Below are positions 56,927-64,000 of a DNA stretch of 64,000 bases, piece after piece (within the stretch, counting starts at the first letter, position 1; each line of letters opens with the position of its first letter). Made by a program: the position numbers and the translations under genes. The notes below the pieces were generated by a model, which made no database searches, was not told where the DNA came from, and saw only the letters and a list, made by a program, of their open reading frames with translations. The stretch comes from an uncultured Alteromonadaceae bacterium (lineage in GTDB: Bacteria; Pseudomonadota; Gammaproteobacteria; Enterobacterales; Alteromonadaceae), in NCBI GenBank assembly GCA_947501935.1, contig CANMXU010000013.1, forward strand, positions 54,770 to 118,769, written 5' to 3'.

Positions 56927-57703
56927 TTAATTATTTAAAGTGACAAAGCCACCATCAATAGGAAAATTACTACCAGTGATGAAAGCCGCCTCATCTGAAC
57001 ATAAATAAACAATTAAACTCGATATTTCTTCTACTTTCCCCATACGGCCTATTGGCTGGGTTTTAGATAGTTTTTCAAACATTTCATCTTTATCACCAGG
57101 ATAATTTTTCTCTAGAAAATTATCGACAAACGGTGTATGCACTCGACCAGGCGCAATGCAATTACAGCGAACACCATCATTAATGTAGTCTTTTGCAACT
57201 GAGTAGGTCATGGTTAATACCGCACCTTTGGTCATAGAGTAAGCAAATCTATCGGCTATACCTACAGAGGAAGCAACTGACGCTAAATTAATAATTACAC
57301 CACTTTGCTTCTTTTTCATCGAACCAATAACAGCCGACATAAAGTTATACGTACCTTTAATGTTAACTTGATAAAGCCTGTCTAAGTCTTCCTCAGAAGT
57401 GCCTTCTAAGTTACCGATATGAGCAATACCAGCGTTATTCACTAATATATCGATATCTTGCTCAAGTAAAATAGTTTCAACAATATCTTTTACTTGGCTG
57501 CTGTTACTAATATCACATTGATACACGCTTGCTTGACCACCAAATATCTCGATCATGTTTTGGGTATCTTTTGCAGCCTCTAAATCTAAATCTACAATTA
57601 GGGTATGTGCACCTTCTCTAGCAAGCTGTAAGGCAGTACTTTGGCCAATACCACTACCACCGCCAGTAACTAAAGCTACTTTACCGCTGAATTTATTAGT
57701 CAT
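56927..57703 (-). CDS. SDR dehydrogenase, probable 2-keto-3-deoxy-L-fuconate dehydrogenase
   Basis: A 258-residue NAD(H)-dependent short-chain dehydrogenase. Cofactor motif TGGGSGIG (13-20), NNAG at 89-92, catalytic S142, Y155 and K159 (YSMTK). D38 in IVDLD favours NAD over NADP. The stretch CIAPGRVHTPFVDNFLEKNY, followed by QPIGRMGK, is shared with the 2-keto-3-deoxy-L-fuconate dehydrogenases known from Xanthomonas. It would oxidise 2-keto-3-deoxy-L-fuconate to the 2,4-diketo acid, the substrate of the FAH hydrolase at 44672-45508. Confidence 0.87.
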   Translation of the reverse strand: MTNKFSGKVALVTGGGSGIGQSTALQLAREGAHTLIVDLDLEAAKDTQNMIEIFGGQASVYQCDISNSSQVKDIVETILLEQDIDILVNNAGIAHIGNLEGTSEEDLDRLYQVNIKGTYNFMSAVIGSMKKKQSGVIINLASVASSVGIADRFAYSMTKGAVLTMTYSVAKDYINDGVRCNCIAPGRVHTPFVDNFLEKNYPGDKDEMFEKLSKTQPIGRMGKVEEISSLIVYLCSDEAAFITGSNFPIDGGFVTLNN

Positions 57704-57730
57704 TTCTCAAACCTTTTAACAATTATTTTC

Positions 57731-58558
57731 TTATAGTTGGTAAAACTTTTGAGCAGTATGCGCCCAAATCGAGTGTTGTTCTTTTGATGATAACGGAATA
57801 AGAAATCCCTCAACCTGGCTAAGCCAACTTTGGTAATTTGATGATGTTTCCACTACCGGCCAGTCACTGCCCCACATTAACCGTTCAGCACCAAAGCAAA
57901 CGAGCAGGTGCTCCATGTAAGGCGCTAATTTATCGAAGTGAGGGTTAGAGCTAGCTTCAGTAACTAAACCTGACAACTTACAAAATGCTGAAGTTTCTCT
58001 TGCTATCAAGGCTATTTTTTCAAACCACTGCGGCGATGAACTATTTTCTATACCAGGTTTAGCGCCATGATCTATCACAACTTTAAGATCGGGGTACCTT
58101 TTTAATAAAATATATAAGGCATCTAAGTGTTCTGGTAAAATCAACGCATCAAAAGTTAAGTCATGAGCGATCAAGTAATTAAACACCGGAGCTAGCTGCT
58201 CTTTTAACATCCAGTTAATATCACTAACATCCTGAATCATTGGCCTTACTCCTTTGAAATAAGGGTTTTCACTAAACCGTGCTAGATCCGCTAAAGCATC
58301 AGTGCTTTCCATATCAACCCAACCAACAACACCAGCTACAAATTCAGTTTCACTGGCCAGCTTTAATATAAACTCTGTTTCTGCGGTTGTAGCAGCAGCC
58401 TGTACTAACACTGTTTTAGCTACGTTTGCTTGTTGCAATAAAGGTGAAAAATTATTTGGTAAATAATCTCGATAAAGTAACCCTAACTCAGGTGTCAACC
58501 ATAAATAATCGCCACGAGATAACTGCCAAAAATGTTGGTGCGAGTCGATACGTAACAT
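57731..58558 (-). CDS. Amidohydrolase-family lactonase, probable L-fucono-1,5-lactonase
   Basis: A 275-residue amidohydrolase (TIM barrel). The N-terminal IDSHQHFWQ metal motif, the central VIDHGAKPGI, and MWGSDWPV with the catalytic Asp are those of L-fuconolactonase and L-rhamnonolactonase (COG3618). It opens L-fucono-lactone to L-fuconate, the second step after the dehydrogenase. It lies 27 bp above the SDR gene and 12 bp below the AKR gene, so it is tightly inside the operon. Confidence 0.9.
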   Translation of the reverse strand: MLRIDSHQHFWQLSRGDYLWLTPELGLLYRDYLPNNFSPLLQQANVAKTVLVQAAATTAETEFILKLASETEFVAGVVGWVDMESTDALADLARFSENPYFKGVRPMIQDVSDINWMLKEQLAPVFNYLIAHDLTFDALILPEHLDALYILLKRYPDLKVVIDHGAKPGIENSSSPQWFEKIALIARETSAFCKLSGLVTEASSNPHFDKLAPYMEHLLVCFGAERLMWGSDWPVVETSSNYQSWLSQVEGFLIPLSSKEQHSIWAHTAQKFYQL

Positions 58559-58570
58559 TATATGCTCCTG

Positions 58571-59593
58571 CTAAGTCATTACTGGAACTGGTACACCTGG
58601 GTATAGTAACCCAGCGTTTTGTAGCGCAGTCCAGAAGTCTGTCGGGATATCAAATTTCATTTGTTCAACGGTCGTTTCAACGCGATTGGCCGAACTTAAC
58701 CCAGGAATAACACTGACCACAGCCGGGTGCGCTAATGGAAATTGCAATGCAGCAGCAGGTAGAGGCACATTAAATTCTTGGCAAACATCTTCTATTTTAG
58801 CAACAATATTGATGATGCTTTCACTTGCAGGCTCATAATTATAATGCGGAACAACACCTTCACGGCGAACTCCCGTAGCTAAAATTCCTGAATTATAAGG
58901 ACCACCGAGTACAATTGAGCTATTCTCTTTTAAACAGCGTGGAAGAAAGCTTTTAAGTGATTGTTGCTCTAATAAGGTATATCGACCTGCAAGTAGGAAA
59001 CAATCAAAATGGCCATGATCCATTGCTTGCTCACAGACTTGATATTCATTTACCCCCAAGCCAATAGCAGACACTAAACCTTGTGAACGTAATTCGTCCA
59101 TGGCTTTGTAGCCACCTTCCATTGCTATTTTAAATAAACGGTCATGGTCATCGCCATGAGTAACACTGCCAATATCATGCATATATAAGATATCAATTTT
59201 TGATAATCCTAAACGCTGAAGGCTATGCTCGAATGAACGCATAATACCGTCATATGAATAGTCATACTTAGGTTCAAATGGCATTGGAGAACAAAATCCA
59301 TATTTATCTTCAGCTTTTGCACAAGGCTCTAAAATCCGACCAACTTTGGTTGATAATATATAGTCTTCTTGATTGTAGTTTCGTAAAGCATCCCCTACCC
59401 GGCGTTCACTTAAACCAAAGCCATAATAAGGTGCCGTATCAAATTGATTTAGCCCTAGTTCCATCGCTTTATCGACACTTTCACTAGCTGCTTCTTCAGG
59501 CATTTCTCGATACAAATTACCGAAAGTAGCGGCACCAAAACCTAATTCAGTTACGTGTAACTTTGTTTTCCCTATTTGTCTTTTCTTAAACAT
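58571..59593 (-). CDS. Aldo/keto reductase, probable L-fucose dehydrogenase
   Basis: A 340-residue AKR with the catalytic tetrad D52, Y57 (FDTAPYYG), K83 (LSTKVGR) and H139 (ILYMHDIG). The sequence type (GFGLSERRVGDALR, YSYDGIMRSFEHSLQRLGL) is that of pyridoxal-4-dehydrogenase and L-fucose dehydrogenases that make L-fucono-lactone with NAD(P). First oxidative step of the pathway. It is a different gene from the AKR fragment at the left window edge. Gaps to neighbours are 12 and 14 bp. Confidence 0.88.
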   Translation of the reverse strand: MFKKRQIGKTKLHVTELGFGAATFGNLYREMPEEAASESVDKAMELGLNQFDTAPYYGFGLSERRVGDALRNYNQEDYILSTKVGRILEPCAKAEDKYGFCSPMPFEPKYDYSYDGIMRSFEHSLQRLGLSKIDILYMHDIGSVTHGDDHDRLFKIAMEGGYKAMDELRSQGLVSAIGLGVNEYQVCEQAMDHGHFDCFLLAGRYTLLEQQSLKSFLPRCLKENSSIVLGGPYNSGILATGVRREGVVPHYNYEPASESIINIVAKIEDVCQEFNVPLPAAALQFPLAHPAVVSVIPGLSSANRVETTVEQMKFDIPTDFWTALQNAGLLYPGVPVPVMT

Positions 59594-59607
59594 GATTTAC
59601 TACTCAA

Positions 59608-60801
59608 CTATCTAGCGGTGGGTAAGCATGAAGGACCAATGGCTTCAAACTTTTTATAAGTTAAAACGAACTCTTGATGACCTAGCGCTTCTGATTTAGA
59701 TGGTTCACCTGCTGCAACTTGGCTAACAAGCTGATATATTTCATCGCCAACTTGGGCGACTGTAGATTCTCCGTTGATTACTTTCCCTGCATTAATATCC
59801 ATGTCATCTGACAAGTTTTCATAAGTTTCAGGGTTAGCACAAACCTTAATGACCGGCGAAATGGCAGAACCAACAACAGAACCTCGGCCAGTAGTGAATA
59901 AAATAATGTGACAACCTGAAGCAATCATTTCCACAATTTCTGCACTATCAACTATATTAGGAAAGCCAAACATCGGGTTACCATCAGGTACAACATCCAT
60001 TAAATACAAACCGCCCTGACTTGGAATATCACCAGGTTTGATTAAGCCATGAATGGGTGAACTGCCCGATTTAGCATAAGCACCCATTGATTTTTCTTCT
60101 TGGGTAGATAAACCACCTTCAGCATTACCTGGTGCAAAACTTCCGTAGCCCATCTGGGTATAATAATGCTCAGCTTTTTCAACTGACTTCATTATTTCTT
60201 CACCAAGCTCTGGTGTTATGGCGCGCTCGGCCATAATGTGCTCACAACCAATCAGTTCACCAGTTTCTTCAAAGATACAAACAGCATCTTGTGCAATAAG
60301 TTTATCAAAACAATGGCCAACGGCAGGGTTTGCGCCAATACCACTGGTACCGTCTGAACCACCACAAATAGTACCAACAACAAGCTCGTCCATTTCCATA
60401 GGAACAATTTCTGCAGCCTCAGCAGTAATTAGTAGCTCTTTTACTCTATCGAGCCCTGCTTCAATGGTTTTTTTAGTACCTCCAGATTTTTGAATAACTA
60501 AGGTATCTACTGCACGACCACTTTCCTTAATCGTTTTTTGAAGTTGTTCACGGTTAAAACCTTCACAACCTAATGAGACAATAAGTACTCCCGCAACATT
60601 AGGATGAGTACAAAGCCCCTCCATAATTTTTAGAGAGTATTCATTTGGATAACATCCAGGAAAGCCAATCAGTTGTACGTTATCACCAGGGCTATCGTTT
60701 ACAATGACCCGTGCTACATGATGAGCACACTCAACTAAATAAGTCACCAAAACGACATTTCGAATGCCCTTGCGACCATCAGCTCTCAAAAAGCCTTTCA
60801 T
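59608..60801 (-). CDS. UxaA-family dehydratase, large subunit (probable L-fuconate dehydratase)
   Basis: A 397-residue protein equal to the C-terminal domain of altronate dehydratase (D-galactarate dehydratase/altronate hydrolase family, iron-dependent). Motifs: GFLRADGRKGIRNVVLV at the start, IGFPGCYPNEY, VSLGCEGFN, VGTICGGSDGTSGIGANPAV and FTTGRGSVVGSAI; the Cys in FPGC, LGC and TICGGSD are candidates for metal binding. With the small SAF subunit encoded 2 bp upstream it forms a split dehydratase. Campylobacter jejuni has the same split UxaA pair beside fucP, where fuconate dehydration is the accepted role. Here it replaces the enolase-type fuconate dehydratase. Confidence 0.85.
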   Translation of the reverse strand: MKGFLRADGRKGIRNVVLVTYLVECAHHVARVIVNDSPGDNVQLIGFPGCYPNEYSLKIMEGLCTHPNVAGVLIVSLGCEGFNREQLQKTIKESGRAVDTLVIQKSGGTKKTIEAGLDRVKELLITAEAAEIVPMEMDELVVGTICGGSDGTSGIGANPAVGHCFDKLIAQDAVCIFEETGELIGCEHIMAERAITPELGEEIMKSVEKAEHYYTQMGYGSFAPGNAEGGLSTQEEKSMGAYAKSGSSPIHGLIKPGDIPSQGGLYLMDVVPDGNPMFGFPNIVDSAEIVEMIASGCHIILFTTGRGSVVGSAISPVIKVCANPETYENLSDDMDINAGKVINGESTVAQVGDEIYQLVSQVAAGEPSKSEALGHQEFVLTYKKFEAIGPSCLPTAR

Positions 60802-60803
60802 GA

Positions 60804-61103
60804 TTATTCTCCTGCTCTATTTTGACGAGTATGACTTGCGATATAATCACTTTTCATATTATGCATGTGAATATGCTCACCAAAAGCTATGTCCTCAACG
60901 GCAGAACCGATGGAAACTCCGTATTTAATGATTTTGGTACCTTTAGAAATAGCTTTCCTTGCTATTTTATGGCCAACAGTTATATCCACAGTCATTTCAA
61001 CATCAACTTCTTCAAGCTTGATTGATTCACCAGAAAATAACTGTCTACAGCACACAAAAACATTATCTGCTTTATTCAATAAGACAAAGTGTTTATTAAT
61101 CAT
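60804..61103 (-). CDS. UxaA-family dehydratase, small SAF-domain subunit
   Basis: A 99-residue protein matching the N-terminal SAF domain of altronate dehydratase: VTVGHKIA-like text (ITVGHKIARKAISKGTKIIK) and YGVSIGSAVEDIAFGEHIHM followed by HNMKSDY. The SAF domain helps form the active site with the large subunit. It is the first gene of the seven-gene fucose operon, and its stop is 2 bp before the large-subunit start. Confidence 0.87.
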   Translation of the reverse strand: MINKHFVLLNKADNVFVCCRQLFSGESIKLEEVDVEMTVDITVGHKIARKAISKGTKIIKYGVSIGSAVEDIAFGEHIHMHNMKSDYIASHTRQNRAGE

Positions 61104-61531
61104 TTCAACGCCCTAACTAAACTCTATTTATGGCAAATACACAAAGACTTAACATTTATGCATGCCCATTAAATACGATAAGCACAACAAAGTTATATTT
61201 ATCCTGCCCAGTTTTAATTGATAATCTGCATTTAACCACTAAATGTTAAGTCGGTCAATCAATTTAATGTATTTTTATATGTAAAGCTACACTGAAAAGT
61301 GATAGCATAACACCTATAAAACCAGTACCATGCACAAGCCACTGTTCTAAAATACATTTTTACACAAAGGATTTGTACGGAACATATAAAAAAACAACAA
61401 ATACGTTCTTTGAGATTATGTCCATCTAATTGCGATTTCTAATTGCTAGAGACCATTTAACTTAACACCAAACCCTCCGGAAGTTTTAAAGCGCTAACAC
61501 CTGCTAGTCTTAAAAATACTGACACATATGA

Positions 61532-61602
61532 TTCAGGTCTGTGTCACTATTTACTTGATAAGGGGATTGATGTTTATGACGTTAATCGAGCTCTTTATGA
61601 TT
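61532..61602 (+). pseudogene. IS110-family transposase scrap
   Basis: The plus strand reads SGLCHYLLDKGIDVYDVNRA, nearly the same as GLCHYLLDNGIDV and YEVNR in the IS110 remnant at 42253-43168. No other part of the element is recognised. Confidence 0.65.
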
Positions 61603-61949
61603 CAAAAACTTACACATAAGCTTTCAAATAAGAAACAGTGGTTTTAGTCCCCCAGTACCAGAGGCAGCACAGTCTTCAGGTGTCAGAGTTAACTTACTTT
61701 ATGGTTGGAAAAGCACAATCAGGCTCGGTTTTATCTGGTAATGAAGCTTATAAAAGAAAACAAAAAAATGCATATAAAAAATAAATATTATAAAAGGCCT
61801 TCTTGGCGAGATAAATAAAGTAAAGTTTAACTTTATTAAAAAGAACGAAGGCGTTTTCCTACTAAGAAAGCAGTGCGAAGTTATCAATGAACCTGAGCTG
61901 ATGCTATATCAGCTCACGAAAGCTTTACTTATAAAAAGTCGCCACGAAG

Positions 61950-62075
61950 TTGACAGAGGTACTTGGTATTGAGATTAGTCCAAATGGAGTGTGCAGTTTA
62001 TGGCTAAGGAACAATATGAACACCACTGCGCCGAGAGTTGATAAATCACACTCCTTAAAAAATCGGCGTGAGTCA
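61950..62075 (+). pseudogene. Transposase scrap, helix-turn-helix type
   Basis: The plus strand reads GIEISPNGVCSLWLRNNM, close to the VSPSGVRSIWLRH motif of a group of IS481/IS3-like transposases. Stops and frameshifts flank it. The upstream 120 bp may belong to the same gene but I cannot align it. Confidence 0.5.
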
Positions 62076-62304
62076 TAGTCAGTTTGGGAACTGGCTTTCA
62101 TTCTATTTACGACAAAGTCGCTCGGTAATTATGTTGATATAATCCATTGGTAATCACACTAATACTGGTTACGTTGTTAATATCTCCCTCTAAGAAGCAT
62201 TTTATCATCCACAATAAAACAATAAACAGAACATTAATCAACCAATCTGGCTATTCAGCCCTTAAAAACAGATGACATTTTTATATTTATGACTTTAATA
62301 TGGA

Positions 62305-63690
62305 TCATAAACCGACTAGACGATTTGCCCGAGAATCTCTTATCATTTCCAAATAATTTTTATGTGTTGATGTTCTTGCAATATAAAAACCTAGTTCTTC
62401 GGAGTAAATTATTGATGCTTCATTAATTTCAGATGAACACTGATGAATTATTTTTTTTTCATCAAGCCATTTTACACAAGGTTTTCCGGCAGAGTCATCT
62501 ACAGCTGCTTTAGCCAAAATATCAGACATTGCTTGTTTAAATTTTTTCATAGAATATGATGGAGCGATCTTATCTTTAATTACTTGCCAACTATAATACC
62601 GCCCTCCCCCAATACTTTGATGAGAGCACCAAATAGAAAAAGCAATACGTAAAGAGTTGGTTTCACTCATTAATCTCATATCAATTTTAGAAAATGGTCG
62701 TTGATTATTAATCAAGTATTGATAAATTCTATTTATTAAACGTTGCTCAAATTCAAGTCTGTAGGCTACACGCTTATCATTTGTTAGTTTGTACTCTCTT
62801 ATTTTGAAATGAATAACGTTTAGTTCATATTCATCTAGCCCCATCTCTTTCATTGCTTGAGTATTGGCATTCTCAATAAAAAACTCTGTACCACTTAAGC
62901 GGTTCATAGATATTTTTAAATTATTTCTTTCTCCTGAACCAACGCCCTTCCCCATTGCCTTTAGAATGTCGACTTCAAAAAAATCAAATAAAGTACTTTT
63001 TACATCAGACAATAAATCTGAGTTAATATTAGCGGCATTAATTCTGTACTCAATGGTTCGTTCAACAAGTGATAACAACGCCATGTAATAACGCAAATCG
63101 TTTATTCTTGCTATTCGTTCATTATTAGTAGTTGTTACGGTCACTTTAATCGGTTCATCATTTATATAAACGGTTGTTTCTTTTCGTTTAGATGTACTTT
63201 TAGAGTTATATTCCAGTGCAGTAAATAAAAACAAACAAACAAGATCATCCGCTAAACCATACTCTATTTTATCACTTACACTTAGCGCTTTATTTTCTTG
63301 TAACGAGAATGAAATTTGGTCTGATTGCACAGGTAAAGAATTACTATTTAAATAATCGATATTAAGCTTGAATAATGATGCGTATCTTTTCTTAGATTCA
63401 TGCACATTACAGCCGAGCTCTATAAATACCGACTTTTCAACTAACTTTTTTAGTGTTTGCCGAACAGTAACTACTTTTCTATTTAGCTTTTCTGCAATAG
63501 CTTCAGCATTACAGTAGCCATGATCAAATCGATCACTAGCAAAAATACTCAAAATTGCAGAAAGTAATACCCTCTCGTTATTTTTTAAATTTAAGCTTTC
63601 CATTGCAAATATTAGATCCTGCGGTAAGCAATCACCTAATGTTATTATTGGCGGAGATAAGTTTGTAAATTTAAGATCTATAAGACTCAT
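62305..63690 (-). CDS. Plasmid-type replication initiator protein
   Basis: About 461 residues from MSLIDLKFTN (ATG 63690); the open frame to 63750 adds a hydrophobic stretch unlikely in an initiator. A winged-helix segment is at about 35-100 (NNERVLLSAILSIFA, CNAEAIAEKLNRKVVTVRQT, LKKLVEKSVFIELG) and a second domain further on (LSGTEFFIENANTQAMKEMG, RLEFEQRLINRIYQYL, RPFSKIDMRL). The two-winged-helix plan fits Rep_3/RepA-like or RctB-like initiators; I cannot decide which. The iteron array at 63795 onward is directly upstream, the normal place for an initiator's binding sites and autoregulation. Confidence 0.7.
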   Translation of the reverse strand: MSLIDLKFTNLSPPIITLGDCLPQDLIFAMESLNLKNNERVLLSAILSIFASDRFDHGYCNAEAIAEKLNRKVVTVRQTLKKLVEKSVFIELGCNVHESKKRYASLFKLNIDYLNSNSLPVQSDQISFSLQENKALSVSDKIEYGLADDLVCLFLFTALEYNSKSTSKRKETTVYINDEPIKVTVTTTNNERIARINDLRYYMALLSLVERTIEYRINAANINSDLLSDVKSTLFDFFEVDILKAMGKGVGSGERNNLKISMNRLSGTEFFIENANTQAMKEMGLDEYELNVIHFKIREYKLTNDKRVAYRLEFEQRLINRIYQYLINNQRPFSKIDMRLMSETNSLRIAFSIWCSHQSIGGGRYYSWQVIKDKIAPSYSMKKFKQAMSDILAKAAVDDSAGKPCVKWLDEKKIIHQCSSEINEASIIYSEELGFYIARTSTHKNYLEMIRDSRANRLVGL

Positions 63691-63794
63691 GAGTGTTATT
63701 TTTATAAACGTTTGCGCATAATATACTATGAAATAAAAATATAACCACAACTGTCTTTCGAAGCTTGTTATTTATTCACTAGTTAACCTGATTA

Positions 63795-64000
63795 TTTAGT
63801 CCAAGTGTTGGACTGATAATATTGATGTATTTATTTAGTCCAAGTGTTGGACTGATAATATTGATGTATTTATTTAGTCCAAGTGTTGGACTGATAATAT
63901 TGATGTATTTATTTAGTCCAAGTGTTGGACTGATAATATTGATGTATTTATTTAGTCCAAGGGTTGGACTGATAATATTGATGTATTTATTTAGTCCAAG
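63795..64000. repeat. Iteron array: 39-bp direct repeats with palindromic core (probable origin)
   Basis: Copies start at 63795, 63834, 63873, 63912, 63951 and 63990 (cut by the window end), exactly 39 bp apart. Each holds the core GTCCAAGTGTTGGAC, an inverted repeat GTCCAA/TTGGAC with a 3-bp spacer; the fifth copy has GGG instead of GTG. The rest of each unit is AT-rich (ATAATATTGATGTATTTATT), suited to duplex opening. Spacers are the same in every copy, so this is not a CRISPR array. Upstream of the initiator gene, hence a candidate replication origin or copy-control locus. Confidence 0.9.

Larger units (their letters stand above)
61104..62304. other. 1.2-kb intergenic region with transposase debris
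   Basis: The first part is the promoter region of the fucose operon; a weak LacI-like match (TTAAAGCGCTAACA) lies at 61486-61499. Beyond it are two decayed transposase pieces (61532-61602 and about 61950-62075). No intact gene. The region separates the catabolic genes from the replication module. Confidence 0.6.

Noticed and set aside
44672..61103. Reading the pathway as L-rhamnose catabolism
   Set aside because: The mutarotase, FAH and lactonase families fit both sugars, but FucP with its conserved D51/E143, the KDF-type SDR, and fucosidases in the locus favour L-fucose. No rhamnosidase was seen.
63795..64000. Regular direct repeats that could be taken for a CRISPR array
   Set aside because: The 39-bp units are repeated in full, with no variable spacers, and no cas genes are near. 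They lie upstream of a replication initiator.

Overview
The window is AT-rich DNA from a marine gammaproteobacterium, most like the Alteromonadales (Colwellia/Thalassotalea/Paraglaciecola type). That guess rests on protein style: large TonB-dependent receptors, GlyGly-CTERM tails, and many sulfatases and exo-glycosidases. The right end carries a plasmid-type replication initiator (62305-63690) with a 39-bp iteron array upstream of it (from 63795), so the DNA is probably a plasmid or secondary replicon carrying a polysaccharide-utilisation locus.

Layout. 1-3321: an accessory cluster with an aldo/keto reductase (partial), two PhyH-type dioxygenases, a SemiSWEET transporter and an AraC regulator. 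3377-9663: a sialidase-like exo-enzyme with a duplicated accessory domain, and a TonB-dependent receptor. 10242-12955: decayed GH29 fucosidase and sulfatase genes, the latter cut by an IS3 element. 13034-23846: GH43, a sulfatase remnant, a GH141-like beta-helix enzyme, two DUF5011/GlyGly-CTERM surface proteins and an intact GH29 alpha-L-fucosidase. 23944-41494: a second TonB receptor, four intact sulfatases, a sugar-porter MFS, a second GH141-like enzyme, a GH97 enzyme and a decayed GntR gene. 42030-48210: a scrap-heap of IS3, IS110 and IS30 elements mixed with GH29 and sulfatase fragments, with one intact FAH-family hydrolase gene inside it. 48608-54675: a GntR regulator with two winged helices, a LysR regulator, lutABC and an orphan periplasmic binding protein. 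55014-61103: a seven-gene L-fucose catabolic operon. 61104-62304: degenerate transposase remnants. 62305-64000: replication module.

How it fits together. Surface and periplasmic enzymes (sulfatases, GH29, two GH141-like, GH97, GH43, sialidase-like) and TonB receptors would strip a sulfated fucose-containing glycan. FucP imports L-fucose. A mutarotase, an AKR dehydrogenase, a fuconolactonase-type hydrolase, a split UxaA-type dehydratase, an SDR dehydrogenase and the FAH hydrolase then give pyruvate plus L-lactate, and LutABC oxidises L-lactate to pyruvate. No endo-fucanase and no sulfatase-maturing enzyme is in the window, so those must be elsewhere. A 14-bp LacI-family-like palindrome (consensus TGTTAACGCTATCA) recurs upstream of most of the glycan transcription units, suggesting one regulon whose regulator lies outside the window.
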